Assembly: GCF_021916785.1 (NCBI RefSeq)
Contig: NZ_JAKCFC010000009.1
Span: forward strand, 62,001 to 126,000
Source of the DNA: Mycolicibacterium lacusdiani
GTDB lineage: Bacteria > Actinomycetota > Actinomycetes > Mycobacteriales > Mycobacteriaceae
Direction of reading: 5' to 3'
DNA length: 64,000 bases
A program made the translations under genes and the position numbers. Each line of letters begins with the position of its first letter. Position 1 is the stretch's first letter. The notes under the pieces were generated by a model. That model did not search any database. It saw only the letters and a program-made list of their open reading frames with translations, and was not told where the DNA came from. Below, piece after piece: positions 1-9,557 of the stretch.

Positions 1-672
1 GTCTTCGGCGGACACGCGCGGCCCGGTGAAGAACGGCGTCTCCTCGCGGACGTGGCGACGGGCGTCGGTGTAGCGCAGCTTCCACATCAGCTCGACGATG
101 CGACCGAGGTCGGGGCCCTCGAACGCGAGGATCCACTCGTAATCGCCCAGCGCGAACGCCGGCACCGTGTTGGCGCGCACGTCGGGGTACTCGCGGCCGG
201 CCATGCCGTGCTCGACGAGCATCTTGCGGCGCTCGTCGTCGGGCAGCAGGTACCACTCCAGCGAGCGGACGAACGGGTACACGCAGATGTAGTCGCCAGG
301 GTCCTCACCCGCGATGAACGCGGGCACGTGGCTCTTGTTGAACTCGGCGGGCCGGTGCAGCGCCACCACGCTCCACACCGGGTCACTGGCCAGCCCCAGC
401 GTCGTGCGGCGGAACGCACGGTAGGTCGCCTGCAGATCCTCGACGCGCTCGGCGTGCGTCCACATCATGAAGTCGGCGTCGGCGCGGAAACCCGCGACGT
501 CGTACAGGCCTCGGACGACGACGCCGCCCTCTTCCTGCTGCTTGAGGAACGTCGCGGTCTCGTCGACGAGCGACGACCGCTCCTCCCCCAGCGCTTCGGG
601 CTGCACCGCGAAGACCGAAAGCATCATGTACCGGGTCATCGAGTTGAGCGCGTCGTAATCGAGCTTGGCCAT
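1..672 (-). CDS. chdC: Coproheme decarboxylase ChdC/HemQ (3' end cut by window)
   Basis: A chlorite-dismutase-fold protein that decarboxylates coproheme III to haem b, the last step of the coproporphyrin-dependent haem pathway of Actinobacteria. The frame opens at an ATG at 672 (MAKLDYDALNS...) and runs 224 codons without a stop to the window edge, so only a few C-terminal residues should be missing. It lies 5 bases after the cgoX stop, in the order hemE-cgoX-chdC, so the three genes form one haem operon. Family assignment rests on recognised mycobacterial sequence (RYMMLSVFAVQPEALGEER) and the operon; the catalytic Tyr was not mapped. Confidence 0.9.
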   Translation of the reverse strand, partial: MAKLDYDALNSMTRYMMLSVFAVQPEALGEERSSLVDETATFLKQQEEGGVVVRGLYDVAGFRADADFMMWTHAERVEDLQATYRAFRRTTLGLASDPVWSVVALHRPAEFNKSHVPAFIAGEDPGDYICVYPFVRSLEWYLLPDDERRKMLVEHGMAGREYPDVRANTVPAFALGDYEWILAFEGPDLGRIVELMWKLRYTDARRHVREETPFFTGPRVSAED

Positions 673-677
673 ACGAC

Positions 678-2042
678 CTATCGTGCCACGCGCGACGTCG
701 TCAAACGCGCGGCCGCCCTGGTGCCGGACGCCACACACGCCGGTACGCCGATGCCGTCGAGATAGCCGCCCGCGACCGCCAGCGTCGGCGGCAGACCCGC
801 CCGCAATTCGGCGATCAGGTCGGCGTGGCCCGGCCCGTACTGCGGCATCGCGTCGATCCAGCGCTGCACGAAGCAGTCGACGGGATCCTGCCGGATGCCG
901 AACAGGTCGGCGAGGTCGTCGGCCGCCCAGGACAGCAGCTCCTCGTCACCGGCATTGCGGGCCAGGTCGTCGCCAAAACGCCCGTACGACAGCCGCAGCA
1001 GTTCGGCGTTGCCACGCCTACCCCACTTGCGCGACGTCAGCGTCACGGCCTTGGCGTGCAACCGCTCCCCGCTGGCCACCAGCACGCCGGACTGGTCAGG
1101 CAACGGGGTGCCTCCCGGCAGTGCGAGGACGACCAGCGCATTGGACGCGACGCGGATGCGCTTGGCCGCCGCCGCCGTCGCGGGCGCCACCTGCTCGACG
1201 AGACGCGGCAGCCTGGGCGCGGGCACCGCGAGCACGACGGCGTCGGCGTGGCAGTGCGCTCCGTCGTCGTCGAGCACGCTCCACGCGTCGCCGGACCGTT
1301 CGATTCGTTGCACGCCGACGTGCGCCCAGCGGAACCCGGCCCGCCGCGCCAACTCGTCGACCAGCACCTGGTAGCCGCCGTCGATCGCGCCGAACACCGA
1401 GCCGCCGGTCGGCGTGGGCAGTGACCGGCGGACCGCCTCGGACAGGCTCGGCGCGCCGCGGTCCAGAGCCGCGGCCAGCGGCGGCACCGCCGAGCGCAGA
1501 CCGATCGTGGCCGCGGACCCGGAGTACACCCCGCCGAGCAGCGGATCGACCGACCGCGCGACGACCTGCTGACCGAACCGGTCACCGACGAGTGCGCCGA
1601 CCGACGGGTCCGCGCCGGGCCGCCACGGCAGCGGCCGCCTCGGTTCGTCGGCGATCCAGGCGAGGGTGGCGTCGTCGACCAGCCCGGCCATCGACGCGGC
1701 GTCGGCCGGAATGCCCTGCAGCGTGCCCTGCGGCATCGGGTTCAGCCTGCCGCCGGCGTAGATCAACGGCCGGACGCCGGTCGTGCCCACCTGTCGCGAC
1801 GCGAGACCCAACTCGGCCAGTAGCGCCGGCACCTCCGGCCTGCGGGCGATGAACGCCTCGGCGCCGACGTCCACGGCCTGGCCGCCGATGCGCTCGGTGC
1901 GCAGCACACCGCCGAGGCGATCGGCCGGGTCGAACAGCGTGATCGACGCGTCCGGGCCCGCCGTCACGCGCAGCCGGTACGCCGCCACCAGCCCGGAGAT
2001 CCCGCCTCCGACCACGCAGTACGACGGCACGGCCGGAGTCAC
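678..2042 (-). CDS. cgoX: Coproporphyrinogen III oxidase (HemY/HemG type)
   Basis: A 454-residue FAD-dependent oxidase that converts coproporphyrinogen III to coproporphyrin III; older annotation calls it protoporphyrinogen oxidase hemG/hemY. The N-terminus has the dinucleotide-binding motif VVGGGISGL at about residues 10-18, and the C-terminus has the usual flavin-binding GGYLDGIGVPACVASG. The start is GTG at 2042, overlapping the hemE stop as GTGA, which indicates translational coupling. The presence of chdC next door, rather than a protoporphyrin-branch gene, favours the coproporphyrinogen activity. This substrate assignment follows from knowledge of the pathway, not from active-site residues. 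Confidence 0.92.
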   Translation of the reverse strand: MTPAVPSYCVVGGGISGLVAAYRLRVTAGPDASITLFDPADRLGGVLRTERIGGQAVDVGAEAFIARRPEVPALLAELGLASRQVGTTGVRPLIYAGGRLNPMPQGTLQGIPADAASMAGLVDDATLAWIADEPRRPLPWRPGADPSVGALVGDRFGQQVVARSVDPLLGGVYSGSAATIGLRSAVPPLAAALDRGAPSLSEAVRRSLPTPTGGSVFGAIDGGYQVLVDELARRAGFRWAHVGVQRIERSGDAWSVLDDDGAHCHADAVVLAVPAPRLPRLVEQVAPATAAAAKRIRVASNALVVLALPGGTPLPDQSGVLVASGERLHAKAVTLTSRKWGRRGNAELLRLSYGRFGDDLARNAGDEELLSWAADDLADLFGIRQDPVDCFVQRWIDAMPQYGPGHADLIAELRAGLPPTLAVAGGYLDGIGVPACVASGTRAAARLTTSRVAR

Positions 2043-3124
2043 AACGAATGCACCAGCGCCACCGTGTCGGTGACGATGCCCGGATCGGTCGGCGGCAGCA
2101 CGCCGTGGCCGAGGTTGAACACGTGCCCGGTGGCGCCTGCGTCGATGGCTCGTCTGCCGTCCTCGACCACGCCGCGCACCGCCCGTTCCACCGCGGGCCA
2201 GCCCGCGAGCAGCACCACCGGGTCGAGGTTGCCCTGCAGCGCCTTGCCGGGGCCGACGCGCGTCGCGGCGTCGGTGAGCGTGGTGCGCCAGTCGACGCCC
2301 ACCACGGTCGCGCCCGCCTCGCCCATCGCGCCGAGCAACTCGGCGGTGCCGACGCCGAAGTGCGTCATCGGCACGGCAGGCTTGATCCCCGAGTCGCTGC
2401 GCTCCTGCCCCAGGTGCGCGGCCAGTTCAGCGAACACCCGCGTGCTGTGCGGCAGCACGAAGTGGCGGTAGTCGGCCAGCGACAGCGTGCCCGCCCACGA
2501 ATCGAACAGCTGAATGGCGTCGACGCCGGCGTCGAGCTGTGTGCGCAGGAAGGCAATCGTGACGTCGGTGAGCTTGCTCATCAGCGCGTGCCATGTCTGC
2601 GGCTCGCCAAGCATCATCGCCTTGGTGCGCTCGTGGTTGCGGCTCGGCCCGCCCTCGACGAGATAGGACGCCAGCGTGAACGGGGCGCCCGCGAACCCGA
2701 TCAGCGGCACGTCGCCCAGCGCGCCGACGAGCATGCCGATGGCCTCGGCGACCGGAGCGACCTCCGCGGCGTCGAGCGGACGCACCGCGGCGACGTCCGC
2801 GTCGGTGCGGATCGGGTGGTCGATCACCGGTCCGACGTCGGGCACGATGTCGAGGCCGATGCCCGCGGCGCGCAGCGGAACGACGATGTCGGAGAACAGG
2901 ATTGCCGCGTCGACGCCGTGCCTGCGCACCGGCTGCAACGTGATCTCGCAGATCAGTTCGGCGTCGAAGCAGGCCTGCATCATGGTGTTCTTGGCGCGCA
3001 GTTGGCGGTACTCGGGTAGCGAACGCCCGGCCTGCCGCATGAACCACACCGGGACCCGGTGGGGCTTGCGGCCGCCGGCCGCAGCCAGATACGGGGAGTC
3101 GGGCAGGTCACGGCGGGTATTCAT
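2039..3124 (-). CDS. hemE: Uroporphyrinogen decarboxylase HemE
   Basis: Decarboxylates uroporphyrinogen III to coproporphyrinogen III in the cytosol. Both family signatures are present: PVWFMRQAGRSLPEYR near the N-terminus and GFAGAPFTLASYLVEGG in the middle. The chosen start is the ATG at 3124 (MNTRRDLPDSPYL), which gives 361 residues and matches the mycobacterial N-terminus as I recall it. An in-frame ATG at 3142 would add six residues (MAAWTL) and cannot be excluded. It is the first gene of the operon with cgoX and chdC and is divergent from the DUF3000 gene at 3203. Confidence 0.95.
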   Translation of the reverse strand: MNTRRDLPDSPYLAAAGGRKPHRVPVWFMRQAGRSLPEYRQLRAKNTMMQACFDAELICEITLQPVRRHGVDAAILFSDIVVPLRAAGIGLDIVPDVGPVIDHPIRTDADVAAVRPLDAAEVAPVAEAIGMLVGALGDVPLIGFAGAPFTLASYLVEGGPSRNHERTKAMMLGEPQTWHALMSKLTDVTIAFLRTQLDAGVDAIQLFDSWAGTLSLADYRHFVLPHSTRVFAELAAHLGQERSDSGIKPAVPMTHFGVGTAELLGAMGEAGATVVGVDWRTTLTDAATRVGPGKALQGNLDPVVLLAGWPAVERAVRGVVEDGRRAIDAGATGHVFNLGHGVLPPTDPGIVTDTVALVHSL

Positions 3125-3202
3125 CAGCGTCCATGCTGCCATGTCGGGCCACTACGGCGCGCCTGCGCCGTCACCTGCCCAAATGGTCTAGCGTCAAACG
3201 CC

Positions 3203-3787
3203 GTGACCTCCGCCGCCGAACCGGCTCCATTCCGCGAAGCGGTCGCGGCGATGAATGCCGCTACCGTGCGGGCGGAGATCGAACTCGGCCCGATCCGTCC
3301 CCCGCAGCGCCTCGCGCCGTTCAGTTACGCGCTCGGCGCCGAGGTCCGGCACCCCGAGACGGCGATCGTGCCCGAACGCTCCGAGGGCGACGCCTTCGGC
3401 AGGCTCATCCTGCTGCACGACCCCGAAGGCGCAGAGGCCTGGGACGGCACCATGCGCCTGGTCGCCTACATCCAGGCCGACCTCGACTCGATGGAGGCCG
3501 TCGACCCACTGCTGCCCGAGGTCGCGTGGAGTTGGCTGGTGGACGCGCTGGAGGTCAGCGGCGACGCCGTCACCGCCCTCGGCGGCACGGTCACGGCCAC
3601 GACCTCGGTGCGCTACGGCGACATCTCCGGCCCCCCGCGGGCGCACCAACTCGAACTGCGGGCTTCGTGGACGGCGACCAATCTCGAACTGGGCCCCCAC
3701 GTCCAAGCGTTCTGCGAGGTGCTCGAGCACGCCGCGGGCCTACCACCGGCGGGTGTCACGGACCTGAACTCCCGCACCCGCGCCTGA
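3203..3787 (+). CDS. DUF3000 family protein
   Basis: A 194-residue conserved actinobacterial protein of unknown function, recognised as the DUF3000 (Rv2680-like) family found between hemE and rnd. The start is taken as GTG at 3203 (MTSAAEPAPFREAV...). An open frame extends upstream to 3059, but that part is antisense to hemE and its translation is low-quality. No signal peptide or membrane segment is visible. Its stop is one base before the rnd ATG, so the two are probably co-transcribed. Confidence 0.85.
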   Translation: MTSAAEPAPFREAVAAMNAATVRAEIELGPIRPPQRLAPFSYALGAEVRHPETAIVPERSEGDAFGRLILLHDPEGAEAWDGTMRLVAYIQADLDSMEAVDPLLPEVAWSWLVDALEVSGDAVTALGGTVTATTSVRYGDISGPPRAHQLELRASWTATNLELGPHVQAFCEVLEHAAGLPPAGVTDLNSRTRA

Positions 3788-3788
3788 C

Positions 3789-5114
3789 ATGACGGACACC
3801 CCGGAAGAGCCCGGTCCCGGCACGCCCGAAGAGGCCGAGCCCGACACCACGCCCCTGCTGGCGCCCGCCGACGGCGTTCCCCCGTTGGCGATGTATCCGA
3901 GCGACATCGCCGACGCCGCCGAGCTCCTGGCGTCCGGCAGCGGCCCGTTCGCGATCGACGCCGAACGGGCGTCGGGCTTCCGCTACTCGAACCGGGCCTA
4001 CCTGGTGCAGATCCGTCGCCGCGGCGCGGGCACCGTGCTGATCGACCCGGTCAACCACGGGGCCGACCCCGTCGCGACGATGGCGCCGGTGGCTCGCGTG
4101 CTGGCCACCGACGAGTGGGTGCTGCACGCCGCCGACCAGGATCTGCCGTGCCTCGCCGAGATCGGCATGATCCCGCCGAGCCTGTACGACACCGAACTCG
4201 GGGGCAGGCTCGCCGGATTCGACCGGGTGAACCTCGCCGCCATGGTGCAACGCCTGCTCGGCCTGCAATTGATGAAGGGCCACGGCGCCGCCGACTGGTC
4301 CAAGCGCCCGCTGCCCCCCGAATGGCTGAACTACGCCGCGCTGGACGTCGAGGTCCTGCTCGAGCTGCGCGACGCCGTCGCCGCCGTACTCGAGGAGCAG
4401 GGCAAGAGCGACTGGGCCGCCCAGGAATTCGAGCACCTCCGGACGTACGTGGCCCCGCCCACCCGACGCGACCGCTGGCGCCGCACCTCGGGCATCCACA
4501 AGATCCGCAACCCGCGCGCGCTGGCCGCCGTACGCGAACTGTGGACCACCCGCGACGGCATCGCCCAGCGCCGTGACATCGCCCCCGGCCGCATCCTGCC
4601 CGACTCGGCGATCGTCAACGCGGCGACCAGCGACCCGGACACGACCGAAAAGCTCACGGCGCTACCGATATTCGGTGGCAACCGGCAGCGCCGCAGCGCC
4701 CAGGTGTGGCTGGACGCGCTGGCTCGCGCCCGCCGTTCCGAGGACATGCCGACGTCGTCGGATCCGCAGTCCGGACCGCCGCCCGCCTCCCGATGGGCCC
4801 GCCGCAAGCCGGAGGCCGCAGCGCGCCTCGAGGCCGCCAAGGCAGCGCTGGCGGACCTGTCGCAGCGACTCACGGTGCCTGCCGAGAACCTGCTGACCCC
4901 CGACACCGTGCGCAGGCTGTGCTGGGACTGGCAGCCACCGGCCGACCCGGACGACGTGCCCGCGGCCGTCGAGGCGTTCCTCGCCGACGCCGGCGCGCGA
5001 CGCTGGCAGCGCGAGTTGACCGTGCCGATCGTCAGCGAGGCACTTCAGGCGGCCGCCGCCGTCGGCAAGGCAGACGCCCAGGCCGGCGACGACTCCGCAG
5101 CACCCGAAGGCTGA
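3789..5114 (+). CDS. rnd: Ribonuclease D-type 3'-5' exoribonuclease with HRDC domain
   Basis: A 441-residue DEDD-superfamily exonuclease that trims RNA 3' ends. The metal-binding acidic residues are visible: AIDAERASG (DxE) at about residues 55-63, HAADQDLPCL about 60 residues later, and NYAALDVEVLLEL (YxxxD) near 180. An HRDC-like domain follows at about 230-310 (GIHKIRNPRALAAVRELW), and the last 130 residues are an extra helical C-terminus. The Pro/Glu-rich first 25 residues look disordered. It starts one base after the DUF3000 stop. Confidence 0.92.
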   Translation: MTDTPEEPGPGTPEEAEPDTTPLLAPADGVPPLAMYPSDIADAAELLASGSGPFAIDAERASGFRYSNRAYLVQIRRRGAGTVLIDPVNHGADPVATMAPVARVLATDEWVLHAADQDLPCLAEIGMIPPSLYDTELGGRLAGFDRVNLAAMVQRLLGLQLMKGHGAADWSKRPLPPEWLNYAALDVEVLLELRDAVAAVLEEQGKSDWAAQEFEHLRTYVAPPTRRDRWRRTSGIHKIRNPRALAAVRELWTTRDGIAQRRDIAPGRILPDSAIVNAATSDPDTTEKLTALPIFGGNRQRRSAQVWLDALARARRSEDMPTSSDPQSGPPPASRWARRKPEAAARLEAAKAALADLSQRLTVPAENLLTPDTVRRLCWDWQPPADPDDVPAAVEAFLADAGARRWQRELTVPIVSEALQAAAAVGKADAQAGDDSAAPEG

Positions 5115-5117
5115 GAG

Positions 5118-6032
5118 TCAGCCTGCCGCAACGCGATCGACGTGGGCCAGGAAGTGCGTCAGCACCGCCTTGGGCGCCTCGAGCTGCGGCCAGTGCGCGA
5201 TGTCGTCGGCCAGCATCACCACGTCGGCGTCCGGGATCACCTCGGCGTACCGACGCGCCATGTGCGCGCCGGAGTTCGGGTCGGCGGGCCCGTCGATCAA
5301 CCGCATCGGCACGGCCGTGCGACGCATGGCGCGAACCCATCGGTTGCGGTGCTGATAGCGGTCGGTGACGAAGCGGCCCACCTTGTGCATCACCGCGGCA
5401 CCGTCGTTGTACTCGAGGATCTGATGGAACCGATCGAGTTCGTGCGGGGTCGGCCTGGTGTTCGGGCCGAACAGTTCGTCGAGGGTGCGGTCGACGACCC
5501 GACGCATCACGGGACCGTTCTGAAGACGGGCGAAGGCGTCGCCCAACGGAGTGCGCGACATCAGCTTCTGCACCAGCCGTGGCGCGTACGCCTCGTTGAA
5601 CATGCCGCCGTTGAGCCAGGTGATCGTCTCGAATTCGACTGCGGCATAGGACCAGTCACCGAACTCATGCCGGGCCAGCAGTTCCTGGGCGACGGAGTCG
5701 CCGAGGTCGTGGGCCAGCACGTGGCACCGGGTGACGCCGAGGTGGGCCAGCAGCGCCTCGTGTACGTCGGCGTGGTCGTGTACCGAGTACTGGTAGATCG
5801 ACGGCTTGTCGGAGAAGCCCATCCCCAGCATGTCCGGTGCGATCACCGTGAATCGCCGAACCAGCGTGGGCCAGATGCGGACCCAGTCGAACGAGTTGAA
5901 CGGGTAGCCGTGGATCAGCAGTAGGACCGGGCCCTCGCCGAGCGGCAGGCCGTCGACGCGGTGGAACACGTCGAAGCCGAGGTAGTCGAAGTACTGCCCG
6001 GCGGACTTCCAGCGCTCGAGTTCGGCGTCCAT
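5118..6032 (-). CDS. Alpha/beta hydrolase, MEST-like with Asp at the nucleophile elbow
   Basis: A 304-residue alpha/beta-hydrolase. The oxyanion region is LLIHGYPFNSFDW. The nucleophile elbow reads LAHDLGDSVAQELL, so an Asp takes the place of the usual Ser, as in epoxide hydrolases, haloalkane dehalogenases and especially the MEST-like group (HDxGDxVAQELL). Candidate acid and base are in IDGPADPNSG and DDIAHWPQ. The substrate is unknown. It converges on rnd with 3 bases between stops, and its start is 63 bases from the dxs stop, so it may be transcribed with dxs. Confidence 0.8.
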   Translation of the reverse strand: MDAELERWKSAGQYFDYLGFDVFHRVDGLPLGEGPVLLLIHGYPFNSFDWVRIWPTLVRRFTVIAPDMLGMGFSDKPSIYQYSVHDHADVHEALLAHLGVTRCHVLAHDLGDSVAQELLARHEFGDWSYAAVEFETITWLNGGMFNEAYAPRLVQKLMSRTPLGDAFARLQNGPVMRRVVDRTLDELFGPNTRPTPHELDRFHQILEYNDGAAVMHKVGRFVTDRYQHRNRWVRAMRRTAVPMRLIDGPADPNSGAHMARRYAEVIPDADVVMLADDIAHWPQLEAPKAVLTHFLAHVDRVAAG

Positions 6033-6054
6033 GGCAGGAGACTAGCCCCGCGGA

Positions 6055-7968
6055 CTAGTCGATGCGGTCGCCGACCTCGGACTCACGCGACGGGCTGGGC
6101 AGCGCGGCCACCCAGCCGGTGATCTGGCGGGCGACGTTCTGGTCGGTGAGACCGACGGCGGTGAGCACTTCGCCGCGCGAGGCATGGTCCTGGAACTCCT
6201 GCGGCATAGCGACGTCGCGGCACGGCACGTCGACCTCCGCGCGGCGCAGCGCCGACGACACAGCAGACCCGACACCGCCGTGCACGCCGTTGTCCTCGAG
6301 GGTGACGACCAGCCCGTGGTCCTTGGCCAACTCGACCAACACCGGCGGCACCGGCAGGACCCATCGGGGATCGACCACCGTCACGCCGATGCCCTGCTTG
6401 CGGAGGCGTTCGGCGACCGACAGCGCCATCGACGCGAACGGCCCCACTCCAACCAGCAGCACGTCGCTGGAGAGGCCCTCGGCGGGTTCGGCCAGCACGT
6501 CGACCCCGGCGCGGCGCGCGACGGCGGGGATGTCCTCCCCGACCGCACCCTTGGGGAACCGCAGCGCGGTGGGCCCGTCCTTGACGTCGAGCGCCTCGTC
6601 GAGTTCCTCGCGCAGGCGGGCGGCGTCGCGTGGCGCGGCGACGCGCATCCCTGGAACGACGCCGAGGATCGACAGGTCCCAGATGCCGTTGTGGCTGGCG
6701 CCGTCGGGTCCGGTGACGCCGGCGCGGTCGAGCACCAGGGTCACTGGAAGCCGGTGCAGAGCAACGTCCATCATCAGCTGATCGAACGCGCGGTTGAGGA
6801 ACGTCGAGTAGATCGCGACCACCGGGTGCATGCCGCCCATCGCGAGGCCGGCGGCCGAGGTCATCGCGTGCTGCTCGGCGATGCCGACGTCGAAGAAGCG
6901 ATCCGGGTACTGCGTGCGGAAGGCGCTCAGACCCGTCGGTCCCGGCATGGCGGCGGTGATCGCCACGACGTCGCGGCGCTTGGCAGCGCGCTTGATCAGC
7001 TGGTCGGAGAATACCGAGGTCCACCCCGGCGCGGCGACCGACGTCGCGAGCCCCGTCTGCGGGTCGATGATGCCGGTCGCGTGCATCTGCTCGGCCTCGT
7101 CGTTCTCGGCCGGGCCGTAGCCCTTCCCCTTGCGGGTGACGACGTGGACGATGACGGGTCCGTTGAAGCCGCGCGCGCTGCGCAGAGCGGTCTCGACGGC
7201 GTGCTCGTCGTGTCCGTCGATCGGGCCGACGTACTTGAGGCCCAGATCGGTGAACATCACCTGCGGCGCCAGCGCGTCCTTGATGCCGGCCTTCACGCTG
7301 TGCATGCCCTGGTAGAAGATCTCGCCGACGACCGGGACACCGCGCACGGTCTCGCGGCCCCGCTCGAGCAGCTTCTCGTAGCCCGGCTGCAACCGCAGGC
7401 CGGCCAGGTGATCGGCGAAACCACCGATGGTCGGCGCGTAGCTGCGGCCGTTGTCGTTGACGACGATGACGACGGGCCGGTTGGAGCCCGCGATGTTGTT
7501 CAGTGCCTCCCAGCACATGCCGCCGGTCAACGCGCCGTCTCCGACGACCGCAACGACGTGCCGGTTGCGGTGGCCGCTCAGCTCGAAGGCCTTGGCCAGC
7601 CCGTCGGCGTAGGACAGCGCGGCGCTGGCGTGGCTGGACTCGACCCAGTCGTGCTCGCTCTCGCTGCGCGAGGGATAACCCGACAGGCCGTCCTTCATGC
7701 GGAGGTTGTCGAAGTCGGCGCACCGGCCGGTCAGCATCTTGTGGACGTAGGACTGGTGGCCGGTGTCGAACACGATCGGGTCGTGGGGCGAGTCGAAGAC
7801 GCGGTGCAGCGCCAGCGTCAACTCGACGACGCCCAGGTTGGGACCCAGGTGTCCGCCGGTCGCGGCGACCTTGTGGATGAGGAACTCGCGGATCTCGATC
7901 GCGAGGTCGTCCAACTGGGCCTGCGACAGGTGCTGCAGATCTGCGGGACCTCGGACCTGTTCGAGCAT
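6055..7968 (-). CDS. dxs: 1-deoxy-D-xylulose-5-phosphate synthase
   Basis: Condenses pyruvate and glyceraldehyde-3-phosphate to DXP, the entry step of the MEP isoprenoid pathway. The 637 residues have the transketolase-like layout: FDTGHQSYVHKMLTGR, the thiamine-diphosphate/metal motif GDGALTGGMCWEALNN ending at VVIVVNDN, and the pyrimidine domain with the catalytic Glu in VGIAEQHAMTSAAGLAMGG. Length and motifs are normal. The start is the ATG at 7968 (MLEQVRGPADLQ). Confidence 0.97.
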   Translation of the reverse strand: MLEQVRGPADLQHLSQAQLDDLAIEIREFLIHKVAATGGHLGPNLGVVELTLALHRVFDSPHDPIVFDTGHQSYVHKMLTGRCADFDNLRMKDGLSGYPSRSESEHDWVESSHASAALSYADGLAKAFELSGHRNRHVVAVVGDGALTGGMCWEALNNIAGSNRPVVIVVNDNGRSYAPTIGGFADHLAGLRLQPGYEKLLERGRETVRGVPVVGEIFYQGMHSVKAGIKDALAPQVMFTDLGLKYVGPIDGHDEHAVETALRSARGFNGPVIVHVVTRKGKGYGPAENDEAEQMHATGIIDPQTGLATSVAAPGWTSVFSDQLIKRAAKRRDVVAITAAMPGPTGLSAFRTQYPDRFFDVGIAEQHAMTSAAGLAMGGMHPVVAIYSTFLNRAFDQLMMDVALHRLPVTLVLDRAGVTGPDGASHNGIWDLSILGVVPGMRVAAPRDAARLREELDEALDVKDGPTALRFPKGAVGEDIPAVARRAGVDVLAEPAEGLSSDVLLVGVGPFASMALSVAERLRKQGIGVTVVDPRWVLPVPPVLVELAKDHGLVVTLEDNGVHGGVGSAVSSALRRAEVDVPCRDVAMPQEFQDHASRGEVLTAVGLTDQNVARQITGWVAALPSPSRESEVGDRID

Positions 7969-8210
7969 CCCGTCAGTTTACGCACCCCGATCCGACGGAG
8001 TCCTGTCCTGACGGCTGTGATGAGACACACTGGAGGGTCGCCCCGACGCCGTACTCACCCACTTCGACGACTGACCGGGCCGACGTGCCGTCACCAGTCC
8101 GTCAGGATCCTGGCCGACCGATAGACTCCTCTACCAGGTGCGCCGGGAAGTCTGGTCGGCAAATTGGTTCGTCATGCCCGTGACCCCTACACCGATTCGA
8201 GGTACTCCTC

Positions 8211-9545
8211 TTGCCCAAGGACCGTGGCCCGATCGCCCAGGCTCTCTTCAGCCGAGGTTCCTGGGCCGAGACGTCCCGCGTCTCGGAAGTCCTGCGCAAG
8301 GAGACCGTCGGCGGCGCTCTGCTGCTGTTCGGGGCGGTCGTCGCGATGGTGTGGGCGAACTCCCCCTGGTCGGAGTCCTACACCGCGCTGCGCGACCTGC
8401 ACGTCGGCACCGACTCCCTGGGCCTGCACCTGAACCTCACCCTGGGGACCTGGGCTGCCGACGGACTGCTCGCCATCTTCTTCTTCGTGGTCGGCCTCGA
8501 ACTCAAGCGGGAGTTCGTCGCGGGCGACCTGCGCGACCCGCGACGTGCCGCCCTTCCCATCGCGGCAGCGGTGGGCGGCATGGTCGTCCCGGCGCTGATC
8601 TTCGTCGCCTTCACCGCACCCGTCGGCGACGGGGCGACGAGCGGCTGGGCCATCCCCACCGCCACCGACATCGCGTTCGCGGTCGCGGTACTGGCGGTCA
8701 TATCGACGCACCTACCCGCCGCGCTGCGCACGTTCCTGCTGACACTGGCCGTGGTGGACGATCTGCTCGCCATCACGGTGATCGCGATCTTCTACACCGA
8801 CGACATCAACGTGGTCGCGCTCGGACTGGCCGTCATCCCGCTGGCCCTGTTCGCGGTGTGCGTGCAGCGGCGCATCCGCTCGCTGTGGCTGCTGCTGCCG
8901 CTCGCCCTGGCAACGTGGGCACTGGTGCACGAATCGGGAATCCACGCCACGGTGGCCGGCGTGCTGCTCGGCTTCGCGGTGCCGGTGATGCGGAGCCAGG
9001 CCGCGGGCGGTCCGGACGCCGGGCCAGGTCTGGCCGAACACTTCGAGCACCTCATCCGCCCCGTGTCCGCGGGTTTTGCCGTGCCGGTGTTCGCGTTCTT
9101 CGCCGCGGGCGTGACGGTCGGCGGCCTCAGCGGCTTCACCGCGGCCTTGGCCGACCCGGTCGCACTGGGCATCGTCTTCGGCCTGGTCGTGGGCAAGGTG
9201 ATCGGCATCTTCGGCACCACGCGCGTCCTCTCGGCCGTCACCCGGGCGTCGCTCGACAGCGCCCTGAAGTGGATCGACGTGTTCGGTATCGCGATGCTCG
9301 CAGGCATCGGTTTCACGGTGTCGCTCCTGATCGGCGAGCTGGCCTACGGTCCCGACTCCGACCGCGGGGAGCACGTGAAGATCGGCGTGCTGACGGGGTC
9401 GATCACCGCTGCGCTGCTGGCGGCCGTCGTGCTGCGGATGCGCAACCGGCACTACCGGGCGATCTGCGCCGAGGAGTCCCAGGACGAAGACCTCGACGGG
9501 ATCCCGGACGTGTATCAGCGGCCGAAGTCACCCGGTCAGGAGTGA
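8211..9545 (+). CDS. nhaA: Na+/H+ antiporter NhaA
   Basis: A 444-residue NhaA-type antiporter of the inner membrane. The unwound-helix and ion-binding regions are visible: AIPTATDIAFAVAVLAVIS and the paired aspartates in LAVVDDLLAITVIA. About twelve hydrophobic helices are present, and the last 30 residues are charged and cytosolic (EESQDEDLDGIPDVYQ). The start is TTG at 8211, with GAGG at 8199-8202 as the only sensible ribosome site in this frame. The gene is accessory between dxs and the RNA methyltransferase compared with M. tuberculosis as I recall it. Confidence 0.93.
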   Translation: MPKDRGPIAQALFSRGSWAETSRVSEVLRKETVGGALLLFGAVVAMVWANSPWSESYTALRDLHVGTDSLGLHLNLTLGTWAADGLLAIFFFVVGLELKREFVAGDLRDPRRAALPIAAAVGGMVVPALIFVAFTAPVGDGATSGWAIPTATDIAFAVAVLAVISTHLPAALRTFLLTLAVVDDLLAITVIAIFYTDDINVVALGLAVIPLALFAVCVQRRIRSLWLLLPLALATWALVHESGIHATVAGVLLGFAVPVMRSQAAGGPDAGPGLAEHFEHLIRPVSAGFAVPVFAFFAAGVTVGGLSGFTAALADPVALGIVFGLVVGKVIGIFGTTRVLSAVTRASLDSALKWIDVFGIAMLAGIGFTVSLLIGELAYGPDSDRGEHVKIGVLTGSITAALLAAVVLRMRNRHYRAICAEESQDEDLDGIPDVYQRPKSPGQE

Positions 9546-9557
9546 ACGCCGCGCGGG

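Noticed and set aside
3059..3202. Longer start for the DUF3000 protein
   Set aside because: The extension is antisense to the hemE 5' end and adds a low-complexity segment; the GTG at 3203 suits the family.
6184..8124. A 646-codon plus-strand open frame opposite dxs
   Set aside because: High-GC antisense shadow; dxs motifs on the minus strand are unambiguous.
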